Positions 9,311-16,979 are shown, numbered from the stretch's first letter. The stretch is 64,000 nucleotides of DNA from Lacrimispora amygdalina (GCF_003432035.1 NZ_QOHO01000029.1:1-64000); one strand, 5' to 3'. Notes: generated by a model from the letters alone, not told the origin. A program made the numbers and translations.

Positions 9311-9502
9311 TTATTTATTCCTGTCCAGAAACTCTTTTAATGCTTCATCGCTTTCCTCAATCCATAAGTCCTCTTCCTCTTCATTCAATCCGAGGAATCT
9401 GGCAAGAGTATCCGGAGTTGAACTGTTGTTCCATTCATCAACATAATCATCAATCGCCTCAAAATCAATTTCGCCGGCCAGATATTTTTCTTTAAATGTC
9501 AT
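9311..9502 (-). CDS. small acidic protein of unknown function
   Basis: A 63-aa protein, very rich in Asp and Glu (EEEEDLWIEESDEALKEFLDR near the C-terminus) with no signal peptide, TM segment or cysteines. It resembles small conserved Clostridia proteins I cannot name further. The ATG is preceded by AGAGGAAAG, and the gene starts 13 bases after the GntR stop, so it is probably translated from the ispE-gntR transcript. Coding status is supported by the ribosome binding site, spacing and biased composition. Function unknown. Confidence 0.7.
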   Translation of the reverse strand: MTFKEKYLAGEIDFEAIDDYVDEWNNSSTPDTLARFLGLNEEEEDLWIEESDEALKEFLDRNK

Positions 9503-9515
9503 ATCTTTCCTCTTT

Positions 9516-10190
9516 CTATTCCTGTCCCTTAATATTTTTGGATACTGTAATTTCCTGATTGTCGATATGTTCCCGCATCGCTGACTTGGCGTCTTCCACT
9601 CTGCGCTGTCTTACTGCCTTCAATATGTTGTCATGCTCCAGTAATAATACCTGCCGTTTATCTTCATCCTTGATATACTCCAGACGGTACCGGTACATCT
9701 GTTCTCTTAAATTATTAATCATCTGTACCAGCCTGTCATTACAGGTTCCTTTGTAGATCACATCATGATATGCTTCATCTGTTTCCGCTATATCCATAGG
9801 TTTTCCTTTCAGAATTGCATTGCGGAACATCTCCTGCTTCATCTCCAGTTCTGTAACTTCGTCTGGTGTCATACGCTGGCAGGCAAGCTCAATTGCCAGC
9901 TCTTCCAGTGATCTGCGGACTTCCAATACATCCCTTAAGCTTTTTTCTGATATTTTAGCGACTTCAGCGCCTTTTCTCGGGATCATCAGAACCAGACCTT
10001 CCAGTTCCAGCTTACGGATCGCTTCCCTGATCGGGGTGCGGCTGACTCCAAGACGCTCTGCCAGCTGAATCTCCATCAGACGCTCCCCGGGTGCCAGTTC
10101 TCCTTTTAGTATGGCCTGTCTTAAGGTATTAAATACTACATCCCGAAGCGGCAGATATTCATTCATATTGACTTTTAAATCATTACCCAT
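9516..10190 (-). CDS. GntR family transcriptional regulator (FadR/FCD subfamily)
   Basis: The 224-aa protein has an N-terminal winged helix (residues about 12-75) with the signature GERLMEIQLAERLGVSRTPIREAIRKLE and a C-terminal all-helical FCD ligand domain (about 85-215) with a plausible metal site: Asp/His in the ETDEAYHD region and the later EHDNILKAVRQR motif. Such regulators usually sense small organic acids. The ATG overlaps the ispE stop by 8 bases (ATGGGTAA), so it is translationally coupled to ispE. The target is unknown; no matching catabolic genes lie beside it. Confidence 0.92.
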   Translation of the reverse strand: MGNDLKVNMNEYLPLRDVVFNTLRQAILKGELAPGERLMEIQLAERLGVSRTPIREAIRKLELEGLVLMIPRKGAEVAKISEKSLRDVLEVRRSLEELAIELACQRMTPDEVTELEMKQEMFRNAILKGKPMDIAETDEAYHDVIYKGTCNDRLVQMINNLREQMYRYRLEYIKDEDKRQVLLLEHDNILKAVRQRRVEDAKSAMREHIDNQEITVSKNIKGQE

Positions 10191-11085
10191 GGGGTACCTC
10201 CTTGGTATTATAAAAATTCGTTAAATATACTTGTTTAGCCAGATTCCTGCTCTCACCATACCTCAGCTCTTCATATGCTCTTCCAGCGGCAATGGGGTTG
10301 GTAAAGATGCCAAAAACCGTAGGTCCGCTTCCGCTCATCAATGCATTGACAGCTCCCAGCTCCTTCAATTTTTCTTTTATGTCTGCTATCACAGGATATT
10401 CCGGGATAGTTACAGTCTCTAATACATTTCCAAGACGTTCGGATACCTGATAAATGTTATGGTTCTTAATCGCCTCTATCATTCCGTCGATGTCCGGATG
10501 ATCCTCTTGTTTCAATCCGGCCACATTCAGGTGGTCATATACGAATTTGGTGGAAACACTGACTGACGGTTTCGCTATCAGCACCTGGCACTGAGGCATA
10601 TCCGCAAGAGGAGTAAGTATCTCACCGATTCCTTCGGATAGCGCCGTTCCTCTCATGATACAGTAAGGTACATCTGCCCCGATCTTTACGCCACGCTCCA
10701 TCAGCTCTTCTCTGGAAAGCCCCAGCTGAAACATCTTATTTACACCAAATAAAACCGCCGCTGCATCGCTGCTTCCTCCCGCCATTCCAGCGGAAACAGG
10801 GATAAACTTTTTTAAATGAATACGGATTCCATGAGGTACATGAAACTCATCCATAAGAAGCTTTGCTGCTTTATAAACAAGATTGTTCTCATTGACCGGC
10901 AGATAATATAAGTTGGTAACAACTTCAATCCCCGGCGTTTCTTTCAAATAAATATCAATTTTATCATATAGACCTACAGTCTGCATGATCATCCGAACTT
11001 CATGGTAACCATCATCCCGCTTTCTTAATACGTCTAAACCCAGATTGATCTTTCCATAGGCCTTTAATCCCAGATGTCTTATCAT
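10183..11085 (-). CDS. ispE: 4-diphosphocytidyl-2-C-methyl-D-erythritol kinase
   Basis: GHMP-family kinase that phosphorylates the 2-hydroxyl of CDP-methylerythritol in the non-mevalonate isoprenoid pathway. The 300-aa product shows the N-terminal substrate motif KAYGKINLGLDVLRKRDDGYHEV, the glycine-rich ATP loop PVSAGMAGGSSDAAA near residues 92-106, and the C-terminal MSGSGPTVFG motif. I chose the ATG at 11085; a TTG two codons earlier is also possible because a GAGGG sequence lies close to both. It is followed by gntR with an 8-base overlap. Confidence 0.95.
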   Translation of the reverse strand: MIRHLGLKAYGKINLGLDVLRKRDDGYHEVRMIMQTVGLYDKIDIYLKETPGIEVVTNLYYLPVNENNLVYKAAKLLMDEFHVPHGIRIHLKKFIPVSAGMAGGSSDAAAVLFGVNKMFQLGLSREELMERGVKIGADVPYCIMRGTALSEGIGEILTPLADMPQCQVLIAKPSVSVSTKFVYDHLNVAGLKQEDHPDIDGMIEAIKNHNIYQVSERLGNVLETVTIPEYPVIADIKEKLKELGAVNALMSGSGPTVFGIFTNPIAAGRAYEELRYGESRNLAKQVYLTNFYNTKEVPHG

Positions 11086-11150
11086 AAGCAAACATCCCTC
11101 ACTTTTCGGTTTTCGGATTGTATTTTTCTATTTTTTTGTATACAGTATTT

Positions 11151-11179
11151 ATTATATAACGAAGTACATAAAAGCACAA
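11151..11179 (-). promoter_or_regulatory. putative promoter of ispE-gntR
   Basis: Minus-strand TTGTGC (11174-11179), 17-base spacer, TATAAT (11151-11156), about 65 bases upstream of the ispE start. The -10 is perfect; the -35 matches three of six. Confidence 0.55.
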
Positions 11180-11270
11180 GTGTTTTATAATCTTTTGTCC
11201 TGCCTTTCTTTCATTAAATTTTTGTTAATTTTTCATAAAATTTTATAATGTTCCTGTTAAAAAATTTTAT

Positions 11271-11298
11271 TTGACAAACTGAAGGATCCATGTATAAT
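11271..11298 (+). promoter_or_regulatory. strong sigma-A promoter of glnB
   Basis: TTGACA (11271-11276), a 16-base spacer, and TATAAT (11293-11298) give both hexamers at full consensus. Transcription should begin near 11305, which puts the leader hairpins described at 11310-11346 at the very 5' end of the mRNA. Confidence 0.8.
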
Positions 11299-11309
11299 GT
11301 TGTTATAAC

Positions 11310-11346
11310 GAACGAGGGCGTTCCACAAGCGGAACTGCTCTTTTTT
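11310..11346 (+). terminator. leader intrinsic terminator of glnB with competing hairpin
   Basis: GTTCC (11320-11324) pairs with GGAAC (11331-11335) around a six-base loop, reinforced by GAG (11314-11316) with CTC (11338-11340), and is followed at once by six T (11341-11346). The 14-base stretch 11310-11323 (GAAC-GAGGGC-GTTC) can instead fold on itself, GAACG with CGTTC, using the same GTTC. The two folds exclude each other. The hairpin begins within about ten bases of the predicted transcription start and about 30 bases before the glnB ribosome binding site, so it most likely controls read-through into glnB. Confidence 0.7.
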
Positions 11347-11376
11347 GCTATTATTAAATCAAGGAGGTAGTGCTGT

Positions 11377-11715
11377 ATGAAAAAATTGGAAATTATTATC
11401 AAGCCGGATAAGCTTGAAGACCTTAAGGCAGTACTGGAAGGCTGTAAAGTCAATGGACTTATGATCAGCAATGTCATGGGTTATGGAAATCAGAAAGGTT
11501 ATACTCAGATGTACCGCGGTACCAAGTATAATGTAAATCTGCTCCCTAAAGTCAAAGTTGAGACAGTCGTACCAAAGGAACTGGCTGATCCAATTATTGA
11601 CGCAGTCGTTAAAGAGATCAATACCGGAACATATGGAGACGGTAAAATCTTTGTTTACGATGTTCAGGATGCAGTACGAATCCGAACCGGTGAACATGGC
11701 CGTGAGGCTTTGTAG
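11377..11715 (+). CDS. glnB: P-II family nitrogen regulatory protein
   Basis: Trimeric sensor of 2-oxoglutarate, ATP/ADP and nitrogen state; beside an ammonium channel its usual job is to plug that channel (the GlnK role). The 112-aa product follows the family closely: T-loop GYGNQKGYTQMYRGTKYNVNLLPK (about 35-58) with Tyr51, the uridylylation position, and Lys58; the B-loop TGTYGDGKIFV near 82-92; and the C-terminal RIRTGE motif. Whether Tyr51 is modified in this host cannot be told. A GGAGG-type ribosome binding site precedes the ATG. Next gene downstream is amt, separated by a strong hairpin terminator. Confidence 0.95.
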   Translation: MKKLEIIIKPDKLEDLKAVLEGCKVNGLMISNVMGYGNQKGYTQMYRGTKYNVNLLPKVKVETVVPKELADPIIDAVVKEINTGTYGDGKIFVYDVQDAVRIRTGEHGREAL

Positions 11716-11765
11716 GGGAACCTGAAAGAGATAAACTGAATATGGAATGAATATAAATTATCAAT

Positions 11766-11808
11766 GAGGATAATTGCCTTTTCAAAGGCGATTATCCTCT
11801 TTTATTTT
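11766..11808 (+). terminator. intercistronic terminator between glnB and amt
   Basis: GAGGATAAT (11766-11774) pairs with ATTATCCTC (11791-11799), continued after one T/G mismatch by GCCTT with AAGGC around a TTCA loop; TTTTTATTTT follows. No good promoter is visible between it and the amt start at 11860, so amt expression should depend on read-through or on processing. Confidence 0.8.
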
Positions 11809-11859
11809 ACATTCCGCGCTATCGCTATCCATTCTAAGAATTCAGGAGGAGTTATCATT

Positions 11860-13071
11860 ATGGAAAATACCACTTTATTACTAAACATTATATGGACCAT
11901 GCTGGGTGCAATTTTAGTCTACTTTATGCAGGCAGGTTTTGCACTGGTTGAGACTGGTTTTACAAGAGCTAAAAATGCAGGAAATATCTGTATGAAAAAC
12001 ATGATGGACTTTGTCCTTGGCTCCCTTTTCTTCTTCATTCTGGGCTTCCCTCTCATGTTCGGAAACAACATCGGAGGAATACTGGGCGGTTCCGGATTCT
12101 TTAATCCCTATTCGCTTGCTGATTCCGATGGATTATTCAATGGACTGCCCATTGCCGTATTTATGATCTTTCATACCGTATTCTGTGCAACAGCTGCAAC
12201 AATTGTATCCGGAGCAATGGCAGAGCGTACTAAATTTTCTTCTTATTTAATCTATTCCGCCTGTATCAGCGTTTTCATCTATCCCATTACCGGTCACTGG
12301 ATCTGGGGCGGCGGCTGGCTGACAAGTATTGGTTTCCATGATTTTGCAGGTTCAACTGCGGTTCATATGGTAGGCGGTGTATGTGCTCTGGTAGGAGCAA
12401 AAATTGTAGGTCCACGTATAGGTAAATACAATGAAGACGGAACTCCCAATGCAATTCCGGGACATAATATTCCTTTGGGCGTTCTTGGTGTATTTATTCT
12501 CTGGTTCTGCTGGTTCGGCTTTAACTGTGGTTCTACAACTGCCGCTACTACAACCGTGGGTGATATCGCCATGACCACAAACCTGGCTGCTGCGGCTTCC
12601 ACTTTGGTAACACTGTTATTCACATGGAAACGCTATGGCAAACCAGATGTATCCATGACTTTAAATGGCTCCTTAGCCGGTCTTGTTGCTATCACTGCAG
12701 GCTGTGATGTGGTAACCCCGTATGAAGCAATCATTATTGGTGCTATTGCTGGTCTGGTAGTCGTTCTTGCAATTGAATTTATCGATAAAGTTGTTAAAAT
12801 TGATGATCCGGTTGGTGCAGTAGGTGTTCACGGCTGCTGCGGTCTCCTTGGTACTCTTCTTACCGGTGTGTTCGGCGAAGGTGTCAGCTTCCTGCCTCAG
12901 TTAATCGGTGTTGTTTCCGTACTGGCTTATGCCGGAGTGATGGCATTTATTATCTTCACCATTATTAAGAAGACCATAGGTTTAAGAGTATCCGATCAGG
13001 AACAACTGGATGGTCTGGATATCCACGAACATGGAATGTCAGCTTATAGCGGATTCCGTATGGATAAATAA
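11860..13071 (+). CDS. amt: ammonium transporter
   Basis: Amt/Rh-family channel that brings in NH4+/NH3 across the cytoplasmic membrane. The 403-aa protein shows QAGFALVETGFTRAKNAGN near the N-terminus, GHWIWGGGWL, the first pore histidine in GSTAVHMVGG, FCWFGFNCGS, and the second pore histidine in VGAVGVHGCCGLLGTL; eleven hydrophobic segments are apparent. The open frame extends 32 codons upstream but crosses the terminator hairpin; the ATG at 11860 has an AGGAGGA ribosome binding site at 11844-11850. Regulated with glnB, its likely gating partner. Confidence 0.95.
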   Translation: MENTTLLLNIIWTMLGAILVYFMQAGFALVETGFTRAKNAGNICMKNMMDFVLGSLFFFILGFPLMFGNNIGGILGGSGFFNPYSLADSDGLFNGLPIAVFMIFHTVFCATAATIVSGAMAERTKFSSYLIYSACISVFIYPITGHWIWGGGWLTSIGFHDFAGSTAVHMVGGVCALVGAKIVGPRIGKYNEDGTPNAIPGHNIPLGVLGVFILWFCWFGFNCGSTTAATTTVGDIAMTTNLAAAASTLVTLLFTWKRYGKPDVSMTLNGSLAGLVAITAGCDVVTPYEAIIIGAIAGLVVVLAIEFIDKVVKIDDPVGAVGVHGCCGLLGTLLTGVFGEGVSFLPQLIGVVSVLAYAGVMAFIIFTIIKKTIGLRVSDQEQLDGLDIHEHGMSAYSGFRMDK

Positions 13072-13107
13072 TCAGCTTTCCCTCATATTTTATATATCAT
13101 ACTTCCG

Positions 13108-13142
13108 AAAAAGCCCCGGCAATTACAACGCCGGGGCTTTTC
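13108..13142. terminator. bidirectional intrinsic terminator between amt and the alarmone synthetase
   Basis: GCCCCGGC (13113-13120) pairs with GCCGGGGC (13130-13137) around a nine-base loop, with five A before and TTTT after, so it can stop transcripts from both convergent genes. Confidence 0.9.
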
Positions 13143-13149
13143 CTTCCTG

Positions 13150-13734
13150 TCAGTCGGAAAGAAACCCTTCCATCTCCTCCTCCATCTGTTTTAACGCAGC
13201 TCCATAATTTTTAAACTCTTCCGCCGCCTCATCTTTTTTCTCTCCCTTATAACAGATTCTGTGCTCCATACTGGCCCACAAATCCATGGCCATGGTGCGA
13301 AGCTGTACTTCCACCGGATAATATTCCATCCCATCCGTATGGTAAACCGGAACACCGAAAACAATGTGATAACTCCTGTATCCATTCGCTTTTGGAGTCT
13401 TAATGTAATCACTTTCCTTTATTACAACAATATCCGTCTGTTTTCGAAGCAGATCCACAATCCCATAGATATCTCTTACAAAATAACAGATCACACGGAT
13501 CCCCCCAATATCAGTGAGACAGTTTCTGGCCGCGTCTGTGGTTGGCTCCTTCCCGTATTTTATTAATTTGTTTTCAATGCTCTCTCTCTGTTTCAATCGG
13601 TACTGAACATGATGAATGGGATAATTAAGTTTTTTTCTTCTATAGTCCTTATTCAGCACATCTACCCTGACCTGTATATTATTCAGCGCATCTTCATAAG
13701 GCTGAATGAAACTTAAATATTCTTCTTCGGTCAT
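13150..13734 (-). CDS. small alarmone synthetase (RelA/SpoT-type GTP pyrophosphokinase domain)
   Basis: Transfers pyrophosphate from ATP to GTP or GDP to make (p)ppGpp, the stringent-response signal. The 194-aa protein has only a synthetase domain, with no hydrolase, TGS or ACT parts: DIGGIRVICYFVRDIY near residues 75-90, KTPKANGYRSYHIVF near 112-126, and the catalytic VEVQLRTMAMDLWASMEHRI near 141-160. The spacing and the KTPK segment look closer to RelP (YwaC) than RelQ (YjbM), though I do not assign a symbol. The start at 13734 is set by GGAGGTGG at 13738-13745; six upstream codons are excluded. Confidence 0.92.
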   Translation of the reverse strand: MTEEEYLSFIQPYEDALNNIQVRVDVLNKDYRRKKLNYPIHHVQYRLKQRESIENKLIKYGKEPTTDAARNCLTDIGGIRVICYFVRDIYGIVDLLRKQTDIVVIKESDYIKTPKANGYRSYHIVFGVPVYHTDGMEYYPVEVQLRTMAMDLWASMEHRICYKGEKKDEAAEEFKNYGAALKQMEEEMEGFLSD

Positions 13735-13825
13735 ACTCCACCTCCAAAACAATCCTCATATAAGTATCTAGTATATCTTTTTTTTGTGTCCATAACGTGT
13801 CCAAACTTTGAACGATCCTGCATTC

Positions 13826-13863
13826 AAAAAAACAGCCCCGTATGGATTAATTCCACGGGACTG
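13826..13863 (-). terminator. intrinsic terminator downstream of the YesL-like gene
   Basis: Reading the minus strand, CAGTCCCGT (13855-13863) pairs with ACGGGGCTG (13833-13841), eight of nine positions, followed by seven T. It sits just past the stop at 13880 and upstream of the alarmone synthetase gene. Confidence 0.8.
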
Positions 13864-13879
13864 GTATGAGTTATTATCT

Positions 13880-14653
13880 TTATTCTTTCATGTCTTCTTT
13901 TGAGGTCTCCTGGCCGTCTGTCTCCTTATTCGTTTCATCACTCTTCGCCATCAAAATACTGCTTACCGGCTCACTGTCATCGGAAAACAGTGGTCTTAAC
14001 CCGTCTTCTTCTGTCCTCTCCTCCTTCGGCATATAAATATTAAATACCGGTGACAGGATATAGGAATTGATAAATGCCAGAAGCGGAAAACCAAACAGCA
14101 TGAAAATCATCAGCACAGGGGGAATCAAAAATACAAAACCTGCGGCTATAAGCGCTCCGTCAATCACGATCATTCCTATCGTCCGGAACAAATGCCGGAT
14201 AGACATAAAGAATGCGTTAAAAAACGTGCGTTTGACAGGATTATAAAATCTTGACTGAAGCGGGAAAATGTACATAACTATAGCCGTGTAAATCAATGCC
14301 ATGGCAAGAAACACGGTGAGCATAACGGTCTTAACAGTGGACGATCCGTTAAAAAGCCGGGCAAAGAAATACAGGTCCACTCCCAGGATGGCTCCTGCAA
14401 GAAGAATTATCAGCCATATAATGGTAGACTGTTTAAAATTCTCTTTAAAGGATTTAAAAAAGGAACGAATGGTATAGCCGTCATCGTCTCTTGCAAGCTT
14501 CAGCGTTACGTAATACACTGCAGTTGTGGAAGCTCCTATGGTAAAAACCGGAAGACTGCAGACAATCCACAGAACATTTAAAATAATCAGGTCTCCGAAC
14601 TTGCCGATGAAACGCCAAACCGGATTATCATAATTAAAAAAACCAGATAACAT
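13880..14653 (-). CDS. YesL family (DUF624) membrane protein
   Basis: A 257-aa integral membrane protein with about five hydrophobic segments (near 22-45, 78-100, 108-130, 155-178, 180-200). The opening GFFNYDNPVWRFIGKFGDLIILNVLWI and the following SLPVFTIGASTTAVYYVTLKLARD block are the DUF624 signature. Family members usually sit beside sugar ABC transporters; none lies here. The last 55 residues are hydrophilic and rich in Asp, Glu and Lys, probably a cytoplasmic tail. Function unknown. Divergent from the 233-aa unknown membrane protein at 14829. Confidence 0.85.
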   Translation of the reverse strand: MLSGFFNYDNPVWRFIGKFGDLIILNVLWIVCSLPVFTIGASTTAVYYVTLKLARDDDGYTIRSFFKSFKENFKQSTIIWLIILLAGAILGVDLYFFARLFNGSSTVKTVMLTVFLAMALIYTAIVMYIFPLQSRFYNPVKRTFFNAFFMSIRHLFRTIGMIVIDGALIAAGFVFLIPPVLMIFMLFGFPLLAFINSYILSPVFNIYMPKEERTEEDGLRPLFSDDSEPVSSILMAKSDETNKETDGQETSKEDMKE

Positions 14654-14688
14654 ATGTCATTCCCCTTCTCTCGTTAACGTCAAAAATC

Positions 14689-14717
14689 ATTATAGCGGAT
14701 TTATTTTTAAAAAGCAA
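14689..14717 (-). promoter_or_regulatory. putative promoter of the YesL-like gene
   Basis: Minus-strand TTGCTT (14712-14717), 17-base spacer, TATAAT (14689-14694), about 35 bases before the start codon. Confidence 0.55.
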
Positions 14718-14778
14718 ACATTCTCCTCCATTTCATCAATTTTTTATAATTAGATGTGGAGGAAATTTGCTGATTCTG

Positions 14779-14787
14779 TGATATAAT
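14779..14787 (+). promoter_or_regulatory. extended -10 promoter for the gene at 14829
   Basis: TGA-TATAAT at 14779-14787 is an extended -10 element, 42 bases upstream of the ATG. No convincing -35 hexamer is seen. Confidence 0.5.
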
Positions 14788-14828
14788 CAAAAAAGTATCC
14801 GGATTAATAACAGAAAGAGGCGCAGATT

Positions 14829-15530
14829 ATGACCCCCTATGAAGACAAAACATTGAAAGACACACTGCAGGAAGAGAAAAATAAGTTGAAGAACATGAGC
14901 TTAAAGGACAGACTGTGGTATATCTGGGAATATTATAAGATACCCATAATCGGAACTGCTGTAGCCGCTGCCCTTATTGTCTCCATTTTTTCAGCTGTCC
15001 ACAATAACCGGTTTGAAACCGCTCTTTCCTGCGTGATTTTAAACAGCCGGCCTTACAGCGAAGAGGATTTGGTAAGCCAATACTTTGACCAGGGCTTCCG
15101 TCAATACATCGGCCTGGCCGACGAAACGAAGATTGATGTGGATCATTCCATGTCCATAAGTTTTGACAATTCCAATATGACCGAATTCACCTACGCGGAA
15201 CTTGCCAAACTCTCTGCTCTTATCTCCAGCAAAGAACTGGATGTGATGATCGGCAGAAAGGACAGTATTGACCACTTCGGAGAGATGGGCGGCTTTTTAG
15301 ACTTAAAGACGGTTCTTCCCCCCGATGTCTATGATCAGGTAAAGGATCAGCTCTATGAGGTGACCAACCAGGAAACCGGTGAAAAAATTGCCTGCGGTAT
15401 CAAGATAGGCAGTACGGATTTCTTAAAAAAGACAGGATTAACTATGGATGATCCTATTTTGGGAATTATAAGCAACTCCACTCGTACAGACACTGCCGTG
15501 AAGCTGATCCGCTATGTGTACGGCCTTTGA
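14829..15530 (+). CDS. membrane-anchored protein of unknown function
   Basis: A 233-aa protein I do not recognise by name. Residues 1-38 are charged and cytoplasmic (KLKNMSLKDRLWYIWEYYK), residues about 39-57 form one TM helix (IPIIGTAVAAALIVSIFSAV), and the remaining 175 residues lie outside with no cysteine-rich or catalytic motif visible. The outside part has a pattern (SSKELDVMIGRKDSIDHFGEMGGFLDL) that faintly recalls solute-binding-protein folds. It has its own extended -10 promoter. Its last 65 bases overlap the convergent GNAT gene. Probably conserved in Lachnospiraceae, but that is from memory. Confidence 0.7.
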   Translation: MTPYEDKTLKDTLQEEKNKLKNMSLKDRLWYIWEYYKIPIIGTAVAAALIVSIFSAVHNNRFETALSCVILNSRPYSEEDLVSQYFDQGFRQYIGLADETKIDVDHSMSISFDNSNMTEFTYAELAKLSALISSKELDVMIGRKDSIDHFGEMGGFLDLKTVLPPDVYDQVKDQLYEVTNQETGEKIACGIKIGSTDFLKKTGLTMDDPILGIISNSTRTDTAVKLIRYVYGL

Positions 15531-16215
15531 GTTGAAAGCCCAGACTTTTTAGAAGACTGACAGAGGCACGATTTTCTTCCAAAACTCTGGCATAGATTGT
15601 TTCTGTCAGGGAAGCGGCAGCGTATGTTAATATCGCCTGGCAGGCCTCTCTTGCATATCCCTGACGTCTGTAAGGTGTAAAAATATGATATCCCAGTTCC
15701 AGAGGGGTATCATTTTTTTTAATAAAGGAACTCAGTTCCTCATTATCTGCGGTATCCAGATTAAAAATCCCGGCTTTTCCCACTATGATCTTCTTATCTT
15801 TATCGTATAGAGCCCAGATTCCATATTCGTAAAAACCATACTGTTGTCTTACATAAATTTCTAAAGTCTCCCTGCTGCAAAAAAGCTCTCCATCTCTTCC
15901 TCCGTCGGGTTCCTCTGGAATTTCATCTGCATCCGGCGCCGCAAACTCCCGGATCAGCAATCGTCTGGTGCTGGTAATATTCCATGGCAGCCCTTCTTTT
16001 CTCCTCACCACACGTTCCAGAAATTCAGGTGTGAGATCCGAGAGAGATTCCACCAGATAGGCTGCCGGTGAGAGACACTGATCCGTCCTCTCCCGGTCCC
16101 ATAAACCAATAACAGCCCTGCCTTCTGCCAAAGCAGAGCGCAGGGCTTCATATTCGTCTGATATGGTAACCCGGAAATTCTTCCCTTCTATGGCAATCTC
16201 CCGTTCCCACACCAT
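15466..16215 (-). CDS. GNAT family N-acetyltransferase with extra N-terminal domain
   Basis: The 249-aa protein has a C-terminal acetyltransferase domain (about residues 85-245): LELGYHIFTPYRRQGYAREACQAILTYA supplies the acetyl-CoA binding R/QxxGxA-type loop (RRQGYA), and ENRASVSLLKSLGF is the usual following motif of RimJ/RimL-like members. Residues 1-80 form a separate small domain (AEGRAVIGLWDRERTDQCLSPAAYLVESL) that may bind substrate. Acceptor unknown. The start lies three bases after the ppiB stop, so the two are co-transcribed. The 3' 65 bases are shared with the convergent gene at 14829-15530. Confidence 0.85.
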   Translation of the reverse strand: MVWEREIAIEGKNFRVTISDEYEALRSALAEGRAVIGLWDRERTDQCLSPAAYLVESLSDLTPEFLERVVRRKEGLPWNITSTRRLLIREFAAPDADEIPEEPDGGRDGELFCSRETLEIYVRQQYGFYEYGIWALYDKDKKIIVGKAGIFNLDTADNEELSSFIKKNDTPLELGYHIFTPYRRQGYAREACQAILTYAAASLTETIYARVLEENRASVSLLKSLGFQLKGRTHSGSASRQCLYEWSCL

Positions 16216-16218
16216 AAT

Positions 16219-16737
16219 TTATAAAGTCTCCGGTTCCGGATACTCTTCTCCGAAGGTTTCTGCCGTCATGGACTGTATCTTCTGCTCTGCCATGGGACGG
16301 TCATTGTAATCCGTCTTCACATCTGCGATCTGATTGACAATATCCATGCCTTCGATTACTTTACCAAATGCAGCATAAGCGCCATCTAAATGCGGAGCTG
16401 CCTTATGCATGATAAAAAACTGTGAGCCGGCTGAATCCGGGTGCATGGCTCTTGCCATGGAAAGAACTCCCTCGGAGTGCTTTAAAGCATTGGAAACACC
16501 ATTCTGGCTGAATTCGCCTTTAATGGAATATCCGGGACCGCCGGTTCCGGTTCCCTGGGGGCATCCGCCCTGAATCATAAAACCATTGATGACTCTGTGG
16601 AAAATCAGTCCGTCATAGTAGCCTTTTTTTACCAGACTGATAAAATTATTCACTGTATTCGGTGCAATTTCAGGGTAAAGCTCTGCTTTTATTACATCAC
16701 CGTTCTCCATTGTAATTGTAATAACAGGATTGTTCAT
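16219..16737 (-). CDS. ppiB: cyclophilin-type peptidyl-prolyl cis-trans isomerase
   Basis: Catalyses proline isomerisation in protein folding; cytoplasmic, since there is no signal peptide. The 172-aa product carries the family blocks [34 protein letters not shown] (with the catalytic Arg of FHRV), [20 protein letters not shown] (Gln-Phe-Phe) and [19 protein letters not shown]. Length is typical of bacterial PpiB. First gene of a two-gene unit with the GNAT gene. Confidence 0.95.
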   Translation of the reverse strand: MNNPVITITMENGDVIKAELYPEIAPNTVNNFISLVKKGYYDGLIFHRVINGFMIQGGCPQGTGTGGPGYSIKGEFSQNGVSNALKHSEGVLSMARAMHPDSAGSQFFIMHKAAPHLDGAYAAFGKVIEGMDIVNQIADVKTDYNDRPMAEQKIQSMTAETFGEEYPEPETL

Positions 16738-16776
16738 GTTTTTTCCCTTTCTTGTATAAGTTTAACATATGTGTGT

Positions 16777-16805
16777 ATTTTATCAAATCCTTAAGTTTTT
16801 GTCCA
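16777..16805 (-). promoter_or_regulatory. promoter of ppiB-GNAT
   Basis: Minus-strand TGGACA (16800-16805), 17-base spacer, TAAAAT (16777-16782); five of six matches in each hexamer, about 40 bases upstream of the ppiB start. Confidence 0.65.
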
Positions 16806-16931
16806 GCTGTTCATACTTTGTTTCAATTTCATTCAAAAATCTTTTACACAAACAACATGATTTCTTCACGTTTCATGGTTATACTAAAATTATAAATTAA
16901 ATATGCTTATAAGATTTTTTTCATAATACTC

Positions 16932-16956
16932 GAGCTGGTAATTTTATTATCAGCTC
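16932..16956. repeat. 11-bp inverted repeat of unknown role
   Basis: GAGCTGGTAAT and ATTATCAGCTC form an almost perfect stem (one G/T wobble) with a three-base loop, in the gap between ppiB and the ABC operon. No T run follows on either strand, so it is not a clear terminator. Confidence 0.4.
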
Positions 16957-16979
16957 TCCTCCCTTTTGAAATAACTTTT

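Noticed and set aside
11310-11346. Confident call of an ANTAR (EutV/NasR-type) antitermination site
   Set aside because: Only one hairpin precedes the terminator and the glnB loop lacks the A1/G4 pattern; no ANTAR protein gene is in the window. Kept only as a hypothesis in the findings.
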